Of a stretch of 64,000 bases of DNA, positions 1 through 7,619 are shown one piece after another. Location: NCBI GenBank assembly GCA_050246915.1, contig JBFWVD010000023.1:11232-75231 (forward strand), in the 5' to 3' direction. A program made the translations under genes and the position numbers. Source of the stretch: JBFWVD01 sp050246915 (GTDB taxonomy: Bacteria > Actinomycetota > Acidimicrobiia > Acidimicrobiales > Ilumatobacteraceae). Within the stretch, counting starts at the first letter, position 1, and the number at the start of each line of letters is the position of its first letter. Under the pieces are notes generated by a model that was given only the letters and a program-made list of their open reading frames with translations, had not been told where the DNA came from and searched no databases.

Positions 1-608
1 CTCGCGCTCGCGACGAGCGCTGGGAGCAGCATGCGCCGTGCCAGATCCTCTTGGTAGGGGACCTCCAAGGCGAAGACCGCGCCGGTCGCTGGTGTCTTGA
101 AGATCGCAGCGACACCGGCGGCTGCCCCGGCCACGAGGAGCACTCGTGGGTCGGCTTCACGAAAGATGCGAGGAAGTCGTCTCTGAACAGCGGAACCAAT
201 TGTTGCTCCGGCGTAGAGCGATGGGCCTTCGAGCCCCATCGGGGCGCCGGCGCCGAGCGTGGCAATCGCTGCGATCATGCGCCCGAGAAAGGGGCGCCAT
301 CGGAGCACATGACCGTCATGGAAGGCGTGGAGATAGTCATCAGCTGTGGCCGGCGACGCCCCTCCGCCGATCCAGCTACGTGCCGCCAATGCGGCGAGCA
401 ACCCGATCCCTGGGCCAACGGCGACAAGCCACAGCGGAAGATCCACGAGATGATCGAACGAGATGTCGACGACGATCCGATCGAAGGCTGCAACGAAGAG
501 ACCCGTTGCTGCGCCGACGATGCCGGCGATCGTCACCACTTGGTGAGATCGTCGCGCGATGGCCTTCAACTCGGAGCGTCGGTGCTCAGGTAGCCAGGAC
601 GACATGAT
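1..608 (-). CDS. CLC-family chloride channel/antiporter, N-terminal part (runs off window)
   Basis: Reading the minus strand from the ATG at 608 gives about 202 residues with no stop before the window edge, so the gene is partial. The product is an integral membrane protein of the CLC (voltage-gated chloride channel or H+/Cl- antiporter) family. Hydrophobic segments lie near residues 24-42 and 56-75. The family selectivity signature appears as GAPMGLEGP near residue 119, followed by the helix AGAAAGVAAIFKTPATGAV near 155, which is typical of CLC proteins. The second half, with the other selectivity motifs, is outside the window. It begins 33 bp after the stop of the MarR gene on the same strand, so the two are probably one transcript. 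The family call is firm; channel versus antiporter cannot be decided. Confidence 0.88.
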   Translation of the reverse strand, partial: MMSSWLPEHRRSELKAIARRSHQVVTIAGIVGAATGLFVAAFDRIVVDISFDHLVDLPLWLVAVGPGIGLLAALAARSWIGGGASPATADDYLHAFHDGHVLRWRPFLGRMIAAIATLGAGAPMGLEGPSLYAGATIGSAVQRRLPRIFREADPRVLLVAGAAAGVAAIFKTPATGAVFALEVPYQEDLARRMLLPALVASA

Positions 609-641
609 CACCTGCGATCGTTTCGGGTTGTTCGGGCCTCG

Positions 642-1145
642 TCACGACGACCATCCGATCTTCCACGCATCGTCCGGGACTTCACCGGCGGCCTCAGCGA
701 ACACCTCGAGAGCGCGAACGAGATCGCGGCGCACCTCGGGGGGAATCCGGCGTGCGATCTTCGCGAGTTCAGCGCGTCGCCGCCGAGTGACTGCTTTCAA
801 CAACAGTGCTCCGTCCAGGCTCAAGCTCACGGTGACCTCTCGTCTATTGCTCGGTGACTGGTCACGCTCGATGAGCCGCTTGCGCAGGAGGCGGTCACAC
901 AGACGCGTCGCCGTCGACGGGTGGATGCCAAGCGAATCGGCGAGCGTGCCAACGTTCGTGGGCCCGTGCTTACCCAACACGACCAATGCACGGTATTGCG
1001 AGAGCGTCACGTCTTCATCGATGACCGCCAGCGATCGAGCTGAGACGGCGACGAGTGCCCTCGAACTGGTGAGGAGCGCATCGACGTAGTTCCCGCTCGG
1101 CGCGGAAGCGTGGGGCTTCGAAGGGGCTGACCGTCCCACGTTCAT
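642..1145 (-). CDS. MarR-family transcriptional regulator
   Basis: A 167-residue protein with a winged helix of the MarR type: TLSQYRALVVLGKHGP precedes the recognition region LADSLGIHPSTATRLCDRL and the wing RDQSPSNRREVTVSL. Length fits the family. An in-frame ATG at 1151 is an alternative start, and the open frame extends to 1286, but the upstream residues show no domain character. The inverted repeat at 1151-1164 abuts the start, suggesting autoregulation. The neighbour downstream is a CLC channel and the divergent neighbour a universal stress protein, so a role in ion or stress response is plausible but inferred. Its ligand cannot be seen. Confidence 0.85.
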   Translation of the reverse strand: MNVGRSAPSKPHASAPSGNYVDALLTSSRALVAVSARSLAVIDEDVTLSQYRALVVLGKHGPTNVGTLADSLGIHPSTATRLCDRLLRKRLIERDQSPSNRREVTVSLSLDGALLLKAVTRRRRAELAKIARRIPPEVRRDLVRALEVFAEAAGEVPDDAWKIGWSS

Positions 1146-1150
1146 AACCA

Positions 1151-1164
1151 TTGCAGTGTAGCAA
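1151..1164. promoter_or_regulatory. Inverted repeat TTGC-N6-GCAA, candidate MarR operator
   Basis: The sequence TTGCAGTGTAGCAA lies in the divergent region between the MarR gene (minus) and the universal stress protein gene (plus). It is immediately upstream of the MarR start at 1145 and overlaps the alternative ATG at 1149-1151. MarR proteins bind short dyads close to their own promoters, so this is a reasonable operator, but the arms are only 4 bp. Confidence 0.35.
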
Positions 1165-1215
1165 CTGTTGGTCGATAGCATCCACATCGCCAAAGGATCC
1201 TCGAACAGGGATGGG

Positions 1216-1665
1216 ATGAACATGGAAACGGTCATCGTCGGGTACAACGACAGCGACGCATCGCGGGCCGCGCTGCGCTGGGTCATCGACTACGCAGAGG
1301 ACAGATCGGTCGAACTCGTGGTGGTGACCGTGGTCTCGTCATTCGTCGAACTCGAGTTCGCCGCGGCGCAGATGGCGAGCTATTCAGCGCGCGACGATGC
1401 GCTGACGCATCTCAACGGACAGTGGACGGCTCCACTGCGCGAACGGGGCATCGCGTATCGAACGGGGGTGGGTGTCGGGCGGCCCGCCGCTGAACTGATG
1501 CGCATTGCGAGGGAGGACCACGCCAGCCTCATCGTCGTGGGAATGTCCGAGCGTGGCACGTTGAGCGAACTCGCGTTCGGCAGTACCCAACACTCGCTCC
1601 TGCACCACGCGCTCCGTCCAGTCGTCGCGGTGCCGACCGGCTGGACGGCTGAACCTGCGGCATAG
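1216..1665 (+). CDS. Universal stress protein (UspA family)
   Basis: About 149 residues forming a single Usp domain. The N-terminal strand is ETVIVGYNDSDASRAALRW and the C-terminal nucleotide loop is VVGMSERGTLSELAFGST, which follows the ATP-binding type of Usp (G-x-x-x-x-G, then GS/T). The open frame begins at 1168, but a purine-rich AGGGATGGG precedes the ATGs at 1216 and 1222, so a start there is preferred. It is transcribed divergently from the MarR/CLC pair. Usp proteins act in the cytoplasm during stress or starvation; the specific trigger is not visible. Confidence 0.9.
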   Translation: MNMETVIVGYNDSDASRAALRWVIDYAEDRSVELVVVTVVSSFVELEFAAAQMASYSARDDALTHLNGQWTAPLRERGIAYRTGVGVGRPAAELMRIAREDHASLIVVGMSERGTLSELAFGSTQHSLLHHALRPVVAVPTGWTAEPAA

Positions 1666-1723
1666 CGATTCCCCGAGGTCGTGCCGATGGGTGAACGCAC
1701 CACGCGTGGTTGGGGTGGATCGT

Positions 1724-2374
1724 ATGGCAGGCTTTGACATGCCTGATCTCGCCAAGCAGCGGCTCCGGGGCAAGTTCGAAGCCGCAGTTCTCGACGCCGG
1801 TCAAGAGACGACCCACCGCCAATTCGGGGCGCACAAGGCCGCCGCACTCGGCGCGATGAGCGGCACCATCGTCGAACTCGGACCCGGCACCGGCGTGAAC
1901 CTCCGCTACTACGCCCCTGGGGTGCAGGTGATCGGGATCGAGCCGAATCCGATGATGCACGATCGCCTTCGAGCGAAAGCAGCGGCAGCCGAGATCTCAC
2001 TCGAGATCCGCATGCTGCGCGGCGAGGCGCTCGATGTCGATGACTCGGTCGTCGACGGTGTCGTCGGGACGTTGGTGTTGTGCGGCGTCGATGATCCGCT
2101 GAGGGTGCTCGACGAAGTGCAACGTGTGTTGCGGCCCGGTGGGACCTACTTCTTCATCGAGCACGTCGCGGCGCCGGACGGCACCCGAACCCGATCGGTC
2201 CAGCGCGTCGTGAAGCGACCCCATCGATGGTTGTTCAACGGCTGCGAGATCGATCGCTCCACGGAGGACTTGATCACCTCCGCGGGGTTCTCACAGGTAC
2301 ACGTCGAGCGCATCGACATCGGGGTGCGGGGTGGACACGTCCGACACTTCATCGCTGGGACGGCGGTTCGATGA
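1724..2374 (+). CDS. Class I SAM-dependent methyltransferase (UbiE/METTL7-like)
   Basis: A 216-residue Rossmann-fold methyltransferase. Motif I is IVELGPGTGVNL, the acidic residue after strand 2 is in VIGIEPNPMM, and motif post-III is VLRPGGTYFFIEHV. The order and spacing resemble UbiE-like and METTL7-type small-molecule or lipid methyltransferases. The open frame extends to 1691; ATGs at 1724 and 1739 both fit the fold. It ends 3 bp before the convergent STAS gene. The substrate cannot be inferred. Confidence 0.8.
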   Translation: MAGFDMPDLAKQRLRGKFEAAVLDAGQETTHRQFGAHKAAALGAMSGTIVELGPGTGVNLRYYAPGVQVIGIEPNPMMHDRLRAKAAAAEISLEIRMLRGEALDVDDSVVDGVVGTLVLCGVDDPLRVLDEVQRVLRPGGTYFFIEHVAAPDGTRTRSVQRVVKRPHRWLFNGCEIDRSTEDLITSAGFSQVHVERIDIGVRGGHVRHFIAGTAVR

Positions 2375-2377
2375 CTG

Positions 2378-2683
2378 TCAGGTGATGGTCAGGTACTTGG
2401 CGACGCCGGTGATGTGGAACACCCGCCGCACCGGTGCCGACGCATTGCGCACCTCGATCGACCTGACCAACGGTCGGAGACGGACCAGCGCTGAAAGCCC
2501 GGTCGAGTCCATGAACATGACGCCCGCGAAGTCGAAGCACAGTCGGGTGTGCGGCGTTGCGTGAGCTTGGACGCCATCGTGCAACGAGGCACCGGTCTCG
2601 CTGTCGAGCTCGCCGGTGACGGTCACGACCGTGGGCCCGTCTACGTGCCTGGTGTCAAAGTGCAATCCATCTGTTGCGCCCAT
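2378..2683 (-). CDS. STAS-domain anti-sigma factor antagonist
   Basis: A 101-residue STAS domain protein of the SpoIIAA/RsbV type. The motif FMDSTGLSALVRL contains the serine normally phosphorylated by a partner anti-sigma kinase. The start at 2683 is decided by a strong AGGAGG seven bases upstream; the open frame runs to 2908 but that extension has no domain character. No partner anti-sigma kinase or sigma factor is in the window, so the partner must be encoded elsewhere. It converges on the methyltransferase gene. Confidence 0.85.
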   Translation of the reverse strand: MGATDGLHFDTRHVDGPTVVTVTGELDSETGASLHDGVQAHATPHTRLCFDFAGVMFMDSTGLSALVRLRPLVRSIEVRNASAPVRRVFHITGVAKYLTIT

Positions 2684-2879
2684 TGGGAGCCTCCTCGAGT
2701 CGCCTATGCCCCAAGTGGGGGACAATGAAACGAGGTATTTGGCCAACTTTGAGTAGGGGCAATGTCGATGGTGTCCTTCGAGGGATCGGCGCAACTGTTG
2801 ATCGGGGCCCCGATGGGTAGCTCCCGGAAAGTGGTGCTGTTGAGTCCACGGGCGAACCGTCTCGTGCCCGGAGATCAAC

Positions 2880-3041
2880 GTGACACGCACCCACACACCA
2901 GTTCCCACAGTGACGGCCGAGAAGCTCGGGGTCCATTGGGCGATCTTCGCCGAAGGTCGCTTCGTCCGATGGGCGCGATGGTCGTCGCCCCGTGACGTCC
3001 TCGCTGTCGTGCGGGCGTGGTCGACGTATCTCCATCTGTAG
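2880..3041 (+). CDS. Possible small protein, 53 residues, unknown function
   Basis: A GTG-started frame with GGAG eight bases upstream encodes 53 residues. The middle, HWAIFAEGRFVRWARWSS, is rich in Trp and Arg, and the composition is balanced compared with the shadow frames around it. No family was recognised, no signal peptide or membrane segment is visible, and there is no coupled neighbour. It could equally be a chance frame or a fragment of a decayed gene. Confidence 0.3.
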   Translation: MTRTHTPVPTVTAEKLGVHWAIFAEGRFVRWARWSSPRDVLAVVRAWSTYLHL

Positions 3042-3114
3042 CCAGTGACGGGATGGGGCCAGTGGGTCCCGACCCTTCGGGCTCCGCGTCAACTCCAATT
3101 GCGCGGGAAAGTCT

Positions 3115-3276
3115 TCACCCCACGAGGGCAACGTCTCCGATGTCGCGAACAGACAGCGGGACCTCATGCCATCCGTAGGACCACTCGTAGCGCAGACGCC
3201 CGGGCGCTGAGCCATCCGCCCGTTGCGGGCCCAGGTGGACGCCTGGATTGGAAGTGAGTGCCTCGATGACATCCAC
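3115..3276 (-). CDS. Possible small protein or gene fragment, 53 residues
   Basis: A minus-strand GTG frame with a CGAGG about six bases upstream encodes 53 residues, including GRLRYEWSYGWHEVPLSVRD and ending SVRDIGDVALVG. Its composition is more like a folded protein than its surroundings. No family was recognised. It stands alone in the ORF-poor stretch between the STAS and VOC genes. Confidence 0.28.
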   Translation of the reverse strand: MDVIEALTSNPGVHLGPQRADGSAPGRLRYEWSYGWHEVPLSVRDIGDVALVG

Positions 3277-3457
3277 GGCGGACCTCGTTTGTGCTGTGTG
3301 CCTTGTGCAACGGGACCGTAACCACCCGCTGACGGGTATGGTCGCTCCCGTCGAGAACGTAGAGGGAATCGATGGAGCAGATCGGATCGAACGTACGGAC
3401 GGGACAGCCGATCGGGGTCGTGGTGGGAGCCATCACCAACGCCGCGGGGGCAGCCCG

Positions 3458-3934
3458 ATGACGGTGGAGACCGCCGCAGCGTCGTCTCCCGTCGTGCCGC
3501 CCCCCGTCGTTTCGGTACGGGCGTTGTCCCACTTCGGCCTCACTGTCACGGATTTGGATCGATCGGTGGCGTTCTACACCGAGGTGCTCGGCTTCCGGAT
3601 CCGCTTCGAGGTGCGCAACCAATCGTGGTCGCGTGTCGGGCTCAGCGTCGACGATGTGATGCTCGAGCTGTTCTCGCCCCACCCAGTCGGTCAACCCCTC
3701 GAGCCGATCGACATGCTCTATCCGGCGCCGTTCGGGAAACCCAAGATCGCGCTCACCGTCGCCGATGTCGATGCGGCGTATGCGGCGCTCACCGAGCGGG
3801 GGATCACCGTGATCGGTCCGGTGCACCACACGGGTGTGTCCAAGCTCATCTTCGTGCTGGACCCCGACGGCACGATCATCCAATTGCACCAGTTCGACGC
3901 CGGATACGAGCGAGTCACCCAGATGTCCCACTGA
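3458..3934 (+). CDS. VOC (glyoxalase/bleomycin resistance/dioxygenase) superfamily protein
   Basis: A 158-residue protein whose residues from about 27 form one vicinal-oxygen-chelate module: SHFGLTVTDLDRSVAFYTEV (first beta-alpha-beta unit with metal-ligand His) and later GITVIGPV and IFVLDPDGTIIQLHQF. The ligand pattern H...E...H...Q/E seems present, with LHQF near the last site. ATG 3458 overlaps the stop of a 29-codon frame and a later internal start is possible because the first 20 residues are low-complexity. It lies 52 bp upstream of the flavin monooxygenase, so co-transcription is likely. Activity may be dioxygenase, glyoxalase or isomerase. Confidence 0.8.
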   Translation: MTVETAAASSPVVPPPVVSVRALSHFGLTVTDLDRSVAFYTEVLGFRIRFEVRNQSWSRVGLSVDDVMLELFSPHPVGQPLEPIDMLYPAPFGKPKIALTVADVDAAYAALTERGITVIGPVHHTGVSKLIFVLDPDGTIIQLHQFDAGYERVTQMSH

Positions 3935-3986
3935 CCAGCGCAGCGACGGTCGGGCCGGTGGTCGACTGATCGATACTGTTCCTGCA

Positions 3987-5801
3987 ATGGGGTCGATCGT
4001 GAACGACAGGTCCAATCTGGCAGCCGACGCCGGTGAGATCTTCGGATCGTGGCTCGCTGAGTTCGCGCTCATCGTCGAGCGAGGTGACTCCGGAGCCTTC
4101 GCTGCAGAGTTCCTCGACGATGGCTACTGGCGTGACCTCCTGTCATTCACGTGGGAGCACCGGACCTTTGCCGGCCCTTCCGCAGCCGGCGACGCGTTCG
4201 CCCAATCGTTCACGCGGGTGCAGCCCACTGGTGTGCGAGTAGCGCAGGGACGCAGCGAACCGCGACATCTGCGACGCGCCGGTCGGAACTTGGTGGAGGG
4301 ATACTTCGAGTTCGACACCTCTGTCGGTGCTGGCGTCGGATACGCCCGAGTGCGAGTGGGCGACACGCCTTCAGCGTCACCGAAGCTGTGGATGCTGCTC
4401 ACGACGCTGCACGATCTTGCCGGGTTCGAAGAGCAATGCGACGATCGGCGTCCGCGTGGCGACGAGTACTCGCAGATCACCTCTCCGGTGAGTTGGGGGC
4501 AGCAACGCGAGCGCGAACGTGCCTTCGCCGATCGCGGTCCACAGGTCGTGATCATCGGTGCTGGGCAAGGCGGCCTCATGCTCGCGGCGCGGCTGAAGCA
4601 GATGCGGGTCGACACACTCGTGATCGAACGTTCCGAGCGTGTCGGTGACGTGTGGCGGCGGAGGTACAACAACCTCACGCTCCACAACGAGGTGTTCGCC
4701 AACCACTTCCCGTACTTCCCGTTCCCGACGACGTGGCCGCTGTGGATCCCCAAGGACATGATGGCGGCATGGCTCGAGTCGTACGCCGAACTGCTCGAGC
4801 TCAACGTGTGGACCTCGACCACGATGACCGACGTGTCCTACAGCCAAGCCGACGGCATGTGGACGATCACGCTTGATCAAGGCGGTCATCCGGCCCGGAC
4901 CATTCGATGCCCGCATGTGGTGCTGGCCTCTGGCATGTCGGGCGGACCGCCCCATCGTCCCGATCTCCCGGGCGTGTCAGAGTTCGCCGGCGAAGTGATG
5001 CATTCGGCCGAGTTCACCAGCGGCGTGTCGTTCACCGGCAAGCGTGTCATCGTGATCGGAACCGGCAACAGCGGCCACGACATCGCGCAGGACCTCCACG
5101 TGTCCGGTGCCCACGTGACCATGGTCCAACGCGGACCAACGTGTGTCACCAGCCTCGATCCTGCCGCGAAGATCCACTACGCGGTCTTCAACGAGGGACG
5201 CTCCGTGGAGGACGTCGATCTCATGGCGGCAGCGACCCCGTACCCGGAATTCGTCGACAGCTACAAGCGCGTCACCAAACGCATGAACGAGCTCGATGCC
5301 GATCTGCTCGATGGACTGCATTCGGTGGGGTATCGCACGTGGAACGGCGAGGACGACACCGGCTTTCAGTTCTTGTACCTGCGGACCGGGGGTGGTTACT
5401 ACATCGACGTCGGCTGCTGTCAGCTCCTCATCGATCGCAAGATCGACCTCGTGCACGCTGAGGACATCGATCGGTTCGTGGCGGACGGTCTGCAGATGAA
5501 CGACGGTCGCGTCCTGCCCGCCGATCTCGTCGTGTTGGCCACCGGCTACAAAGGCATGGAGCACACCATTCGCGTGATGTTCGGTGACGACATCGCCGAT
5601 CGGATCGGCAAGGTGTGGGGCTTCGACGACGACAAGGTGATGCGCAACATGTGGCGTCGCACCGCGCAGGACGGCCTGTGGCTCATGGGTGGCGCGCTCA
5701 CCGAAGCTCGCTTCAACTCGCGCTTCCTGGCGCTGGAGCTGTGCGCCGCGGTGAACGGACTGCTTCCACCGCGCACCGCGATGCCTCTCGTTGCTCGCTG
5801 A
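3987..5801 (+). CDS. Flavin-containing monooxygenase fused to an N-terminal NTF2/SnoaL-like domain
   Basis: A 604-residue protein. Residues 1 to about 180 look like an NTF2/SnoaL-like alpha+beta domain. Residues from about 185 form a class B flavoprotein monooxygenase: VIIGAGQGGLMLAARL (FAD dinucleotide fold), FAGEVMHSAEF (the F-x-G-x-x-x-H-x-x-x-F/Y FMO/BVMO fingerprint), VIVIGTGNSGHDIA (NADPH fold) and LVVLATGY near the C terminus. Such enzymes use FAD, NADPH and O2 to hydroxylate or Baeyer-Villiger oxidise small molecules in the cytoplasm. The start at 3987 lies 52 bp after the VOC gene, and the upstream in-frame extension overlaps that gene and is rejected. The substrate is unknown. Confidence 0.88.
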   Translation: MGSIVNDRSNLAADAGEIFGSWLAEFALIVERGDSGAFAAEFLDDGYWRDLLSFTWEHRTFAGPSAAGDAFAQSFTRVQPTGVRVAQGRSEPRHLRRAGRNLVEGYFEFDTSVGAGVGYARVRVGDTPSASPKLWMLLTTLHDLAGFEEQCDDRRPRGDEYSQITSPVSWGQQRERERAFADRGPQVVIIGAGQGGLMLAARLKQMRVDTLVIERSERVGDVWRRRYNNLTLHNEVFANHFPYFPFPTTWPLWIPKDMMAAWLESYAELLELNVWTSTTMTDVSYSQADGMWTITLDQGGHPARTIRCPHVVLASGMSGGPPHRPDLPGVSEFAGEVMHSAEFTSGVSFTGKRVIVIGTGNSGHDIAQDLHVSGAHVTMVQRGPTCVTSLDPAAKIHYAVFNEGRSVEDVDLMAAATPYPEFVDSYKRVTKRMNELDADLLDGLHSVGYRTWNGEDDTGFQFLYLRTGGGYYIDVGCCQLLIDRKIDLVHAEDIDRFVADGLQMNDGRVLPADLVVLATGYKGMEHTIRVMFGDDIADRIGKVWGFDDDKVMRNMWRRTAQDGLWLMGGALTEARFNSRFLALELCAAVNGLLPPRTAMPLVAR

Positions 5802-5895
5802 GTATCGGGCGCCATCTTGCGGTTGCATCCGCAGATCGCGGGTTTGGTATGACCTCCGCCCGGGGAATGTCAGGAAGGCCCAGGCAGTTCGGGCC

Positions 5896-5915
5896 CGATC
5901 GCGTTCGAGCGATCG
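5896..5915. repeat. Inverted repeat CGATCGC-N6-GCGATCG upstream of the DUF2383 gene
   Basis: Perfect 7 bp arms at 5896-5902 and 5909-5915 surround a 6-base loop, 19 bp before the start codon at 5935. It could be an operator or a leader hairpin. CGATCG-type words are very common throughout this window, which weakens the case. Confidence 0.3.
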
Positions 5916-5934
5916 TCTACCTGATGGAGGTTGT

Positions 5935-6384
5935 ATGTCGACCGATGAGCGCGTTGCGAGTCAGCTGACCAAGACACTCGAGAACGGACGACTCGGCTAC
6001 GAGCGTGCCGCGGAGCGCATGAAGGAATCCGATCGCGCTGACCTCGCCGAGAAGTTCCGCCAGTTCGCGTCGGAGCGGGCGGCGATGACCGCTGAGCTCG
6101 AACAACTGGCGGCGGCCTACGGCGATGACATCGATGATCGCTCGACGATTCCCGGTGCTGTGCATCGAGGATGGATGGTCGTGAAGGACATCCTCACCGG
6201 TTCCGATATCGGCGCCGTCTTGAACAGCGCCGAGCGAGGCGAGGACCATGCGCTCGAGGAGTACCGAGAGGCGATGGCGAGCGACATCTCCCCGGACTTC
6301 CGGCCGGTGCTGGAGAAGCAGATGGCGGTCGTGCAGAGCGCTCACGACTTCGTGCGGTCCGTGGTTCGTCCGGGTGAGCGGTAG
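5935..6384 (+). CDS. DUF2383/PA2169-type ferritin-like four-helix-bundle protein
   Basis: A 149-residue, all-helical, charged cytoplasmic protein. The repeated E-x6-Y/E...E-x-x-x-F pattern (NGRLGYERAAERMKESD, HALEEYREAMASD, FRPVLEKQMAVVQSAHDFVR) matches the DUF2383 (PA2169) family, which has a ferritin-like fold. A GGAGG lies 7 bases before the ATG. It is the first gene of a run of iron genes and lies convergent to the DtxR regulator. Iron or stress storage is an inference from fold and context; family members have no settled function. Confidence 0.8.
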   Translation: MSTDERVASQLTKTLENGRLGYERAAERMKESDRADLAEKFRQFASERAAMTAELEQLAAAYGDDIDDRSTIPGAVHRGWMVVKDILTGSDIGAVLNSAERGEDHALEEYREAMASDISPDFRPVLEKQMAVVQSAHDFVRSVVRPGER

Positions 6385-6430
6385 GGCCCGCCGCGAACCC
6401 TGCGATGAGGGTCCCCTGCTGGGTCCGCGC

Positions 6431-7162
6431 TCAGGTCGTGACGAGGATGCGTGACGACGCGAAGCCACCGATGCCGATGTGGCGGCCGTCGATGTCCACG
6501 GTGATCGTGCCATCGGGCGACGCCGCGGTGATGGTGCCGCCGTTCCCGGGGGTGATGCGTGACTGCTCGAGGAAATCGAGCAGGCCGGGGGCGAACTCGA
6601 GTTCCTCGGTGATGCGGGTCACGACGAACCGCGAACCCACGTCGAGCGCGGACAACGCGTACGCGTCAGGGGCGCTGTAGCCGGTTCCAGGGATCGGGTT
6701 GCCGTGCGGGCACGTCGTGGGCATCCCGAGCAATCGGGTCATCGCGGACTCGACGTTCTCGCTGATGACGTTCTCCCACCTTGACGCTTCGGTATGAGCT
6801 TCGGCCCATGACAGCTTCAGCACGTCGGTCAGGAATCGCTCGGCGAGACGGTGCCGTCTCACTGCCTGCTCGGCGAGTCGACGTCCCTTGGCGGTGAGCT
6901 TGATCTGGCCGTCCTTCGACGACGTGAGACCCGAGGTCTCGAGGCGCCGCATCATCTCCGATACCGACGGGCGCGACACGCCGAGGCGCTCGGCGATGCG
7001 GGCCTGGATCACCTCGAGGTCGTCTTCCTGTAACTCGAAGATTGCTTCGCAGTACTGCCGGAAGGCCGGGTTCGGATCGATCGCCACGATCCGTGAGTGT
7101 AGGGGTGTTGAGTAGTGGTCCCTGTCCGTCCGGCCGTGATGTCGACGTTGGCCTTGCGTCAT
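6431..7162 (-). CDS. DtxR/IdeR/MntR-family metal-dependent repressor with altered primary metal site
   Basis: A 243-residue three-domain DtxR protein. The N-terminal winged helix includes ARIAERLGVSRPSVSEMMRR, the dimerisation/metal domain VRRHRLAERF and EAHTEASRWENVIS, and an SH3/FeoA-like C-terminal domain runs from about 165. Aligned with diphtheria DtxR, ancillary-site ligands are kept (H104, E108, H123 for H79, E83, H98). At the primary site only E130 (for E105) is kept: C102 is S127, H106 is N131, and M10 aligns with Q36. It is therefore unclear which metal is sensed. An internal GTG at 7084 is an alternative start. The palindrome 28 bp upstream of the ATG suggests autoregulation, and the surrounding iron genes suggest the regulon. 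Confidence 0.9.
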   Translation of the reverse strand: MTQGQRRHHGRTDRDHYSTPLHSRIVAIDPNPAFRQYCEAIFELQEDDLEVIQARIAERLGVSRPSVSEMMRRLETSGLTSSKDGQIKLTAKGRRLAEQAVRRHRLAERFLTDVLKLSWAEAHTEASRWENVISENVESAMTRLLGMPTTCPHGNPIPGTGYSAPDAYALSALDVGSRFVVTRITEELEFAPGLLDFLEQSRITPGNGGTITAASPDGTITVDIDGRHIGIGGFASSRILVTT

Positions 7163-7190
7163 CTTCGGTAGGTCGTATCATGAGTGGCGA

Positions 7191-7202
7191 TAGGTATACC
7201 TA
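7191..7202. promoter_or_regulatory. DtxR-type operator TAGGTATACCTA (site 1)
   Basis: A perfect 12 bp palindrome in the divergent region between the DtxR-family gene (minus) and the 78-residue ORF (plus). It shares the core TAGG-N4-CCTA with two other sites in this window and resembles the centre of known DtxR/IdeR iron boxes. On the minus strand it overlaps a plausible -35 (TTTAGG) 16 bp from CATGAT, so bound repressor would block both directions. Confidence 0.7.
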
Positions 7203-7260
7203 AACACTGATGTTGGTGTATCGATCCATCCATGACGGTAGCGCGGAGGCGAGTAGAGCG

Positions 7261-7497
7261 ATGAGAGCCACGCAACGCGACAATGGCGCCGGTCGGGCTG
7301 CGGTGAGTGCTCTGGGGTTCTGTCGCGTCGAGGCAGTGCACATGGAGGTCCGCGCCGGACGGCTCATCGCCACCGCGACGGGCACGGTCCATCGCTATCC
7401 CCACACCGTGCGGAGCTCGCTCGCCACCGCTCGGCGCCTGATCGCTGCCGGTGTACCCCTGGACCTGGGCGATCGTTCACCGGCGAAGGCGGCGTGA
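7261..7497 (+). CDS. Small protein of unknown function downstream of a DtxR box (78 residues)
   Basis: The preferred start is the ATG at 7261, preceded by GGAGG about 12 bases upstream; an upstream in-frame start at 7210 would add 17 residues. The product has 78 residues, is basic, and contains LGFCRVEAVHMEVRAGRLIA and HRYPHTVRSSLATARRL. It has one Cys and four His residues, no signal peptide and no membrane segment. I recognise no family. It is the only gene read rightward from the palindrome at 7191-7202 and lies 122 bp before bacterioferritin, so iron-responsive expression is a fair inference. Confidence 0.55.
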   Translation: MRATQRDNGAGRAAVSALGFCRVEAVHMEVRAGRLIATATGTVHRYPHTVRSSLATARRLIAAGVPLDLGDRSPAKAA

Positions 7498-7619
7498 TCG
7501 TGCCCGTGTGCAGCATCGACCAACTCCACCGTGCTGGTGACCGACTGGTCGATGCACGCGCGTGACGAGCCGACGAGCCGGGCGTACTGTGACGCACCGG
7601 ATGATCGAGGGGAGACATC

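Larger units (their letters stand above)
2684..3457. other. 774 bp stretch without a recognisable gene; contains three short ORFs
   Basis: No known domain was found on either strand here. The long frames that cross it, including one of 205 codons on the minus strand, are rich in Arg, Pro and Ser in the way of antisense shadows. Three short frames look more protein-like: 2880-3041 (+), 3115-3276 (-) and 3372-3461 (+). The last encodes only 29 residues, starts 3 codons after a stop, and overlaps the VOC start as ATGA. The left end presumably holds the STAS promoter. The rest may be decayed coding sequence. Confidence 0.4.
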
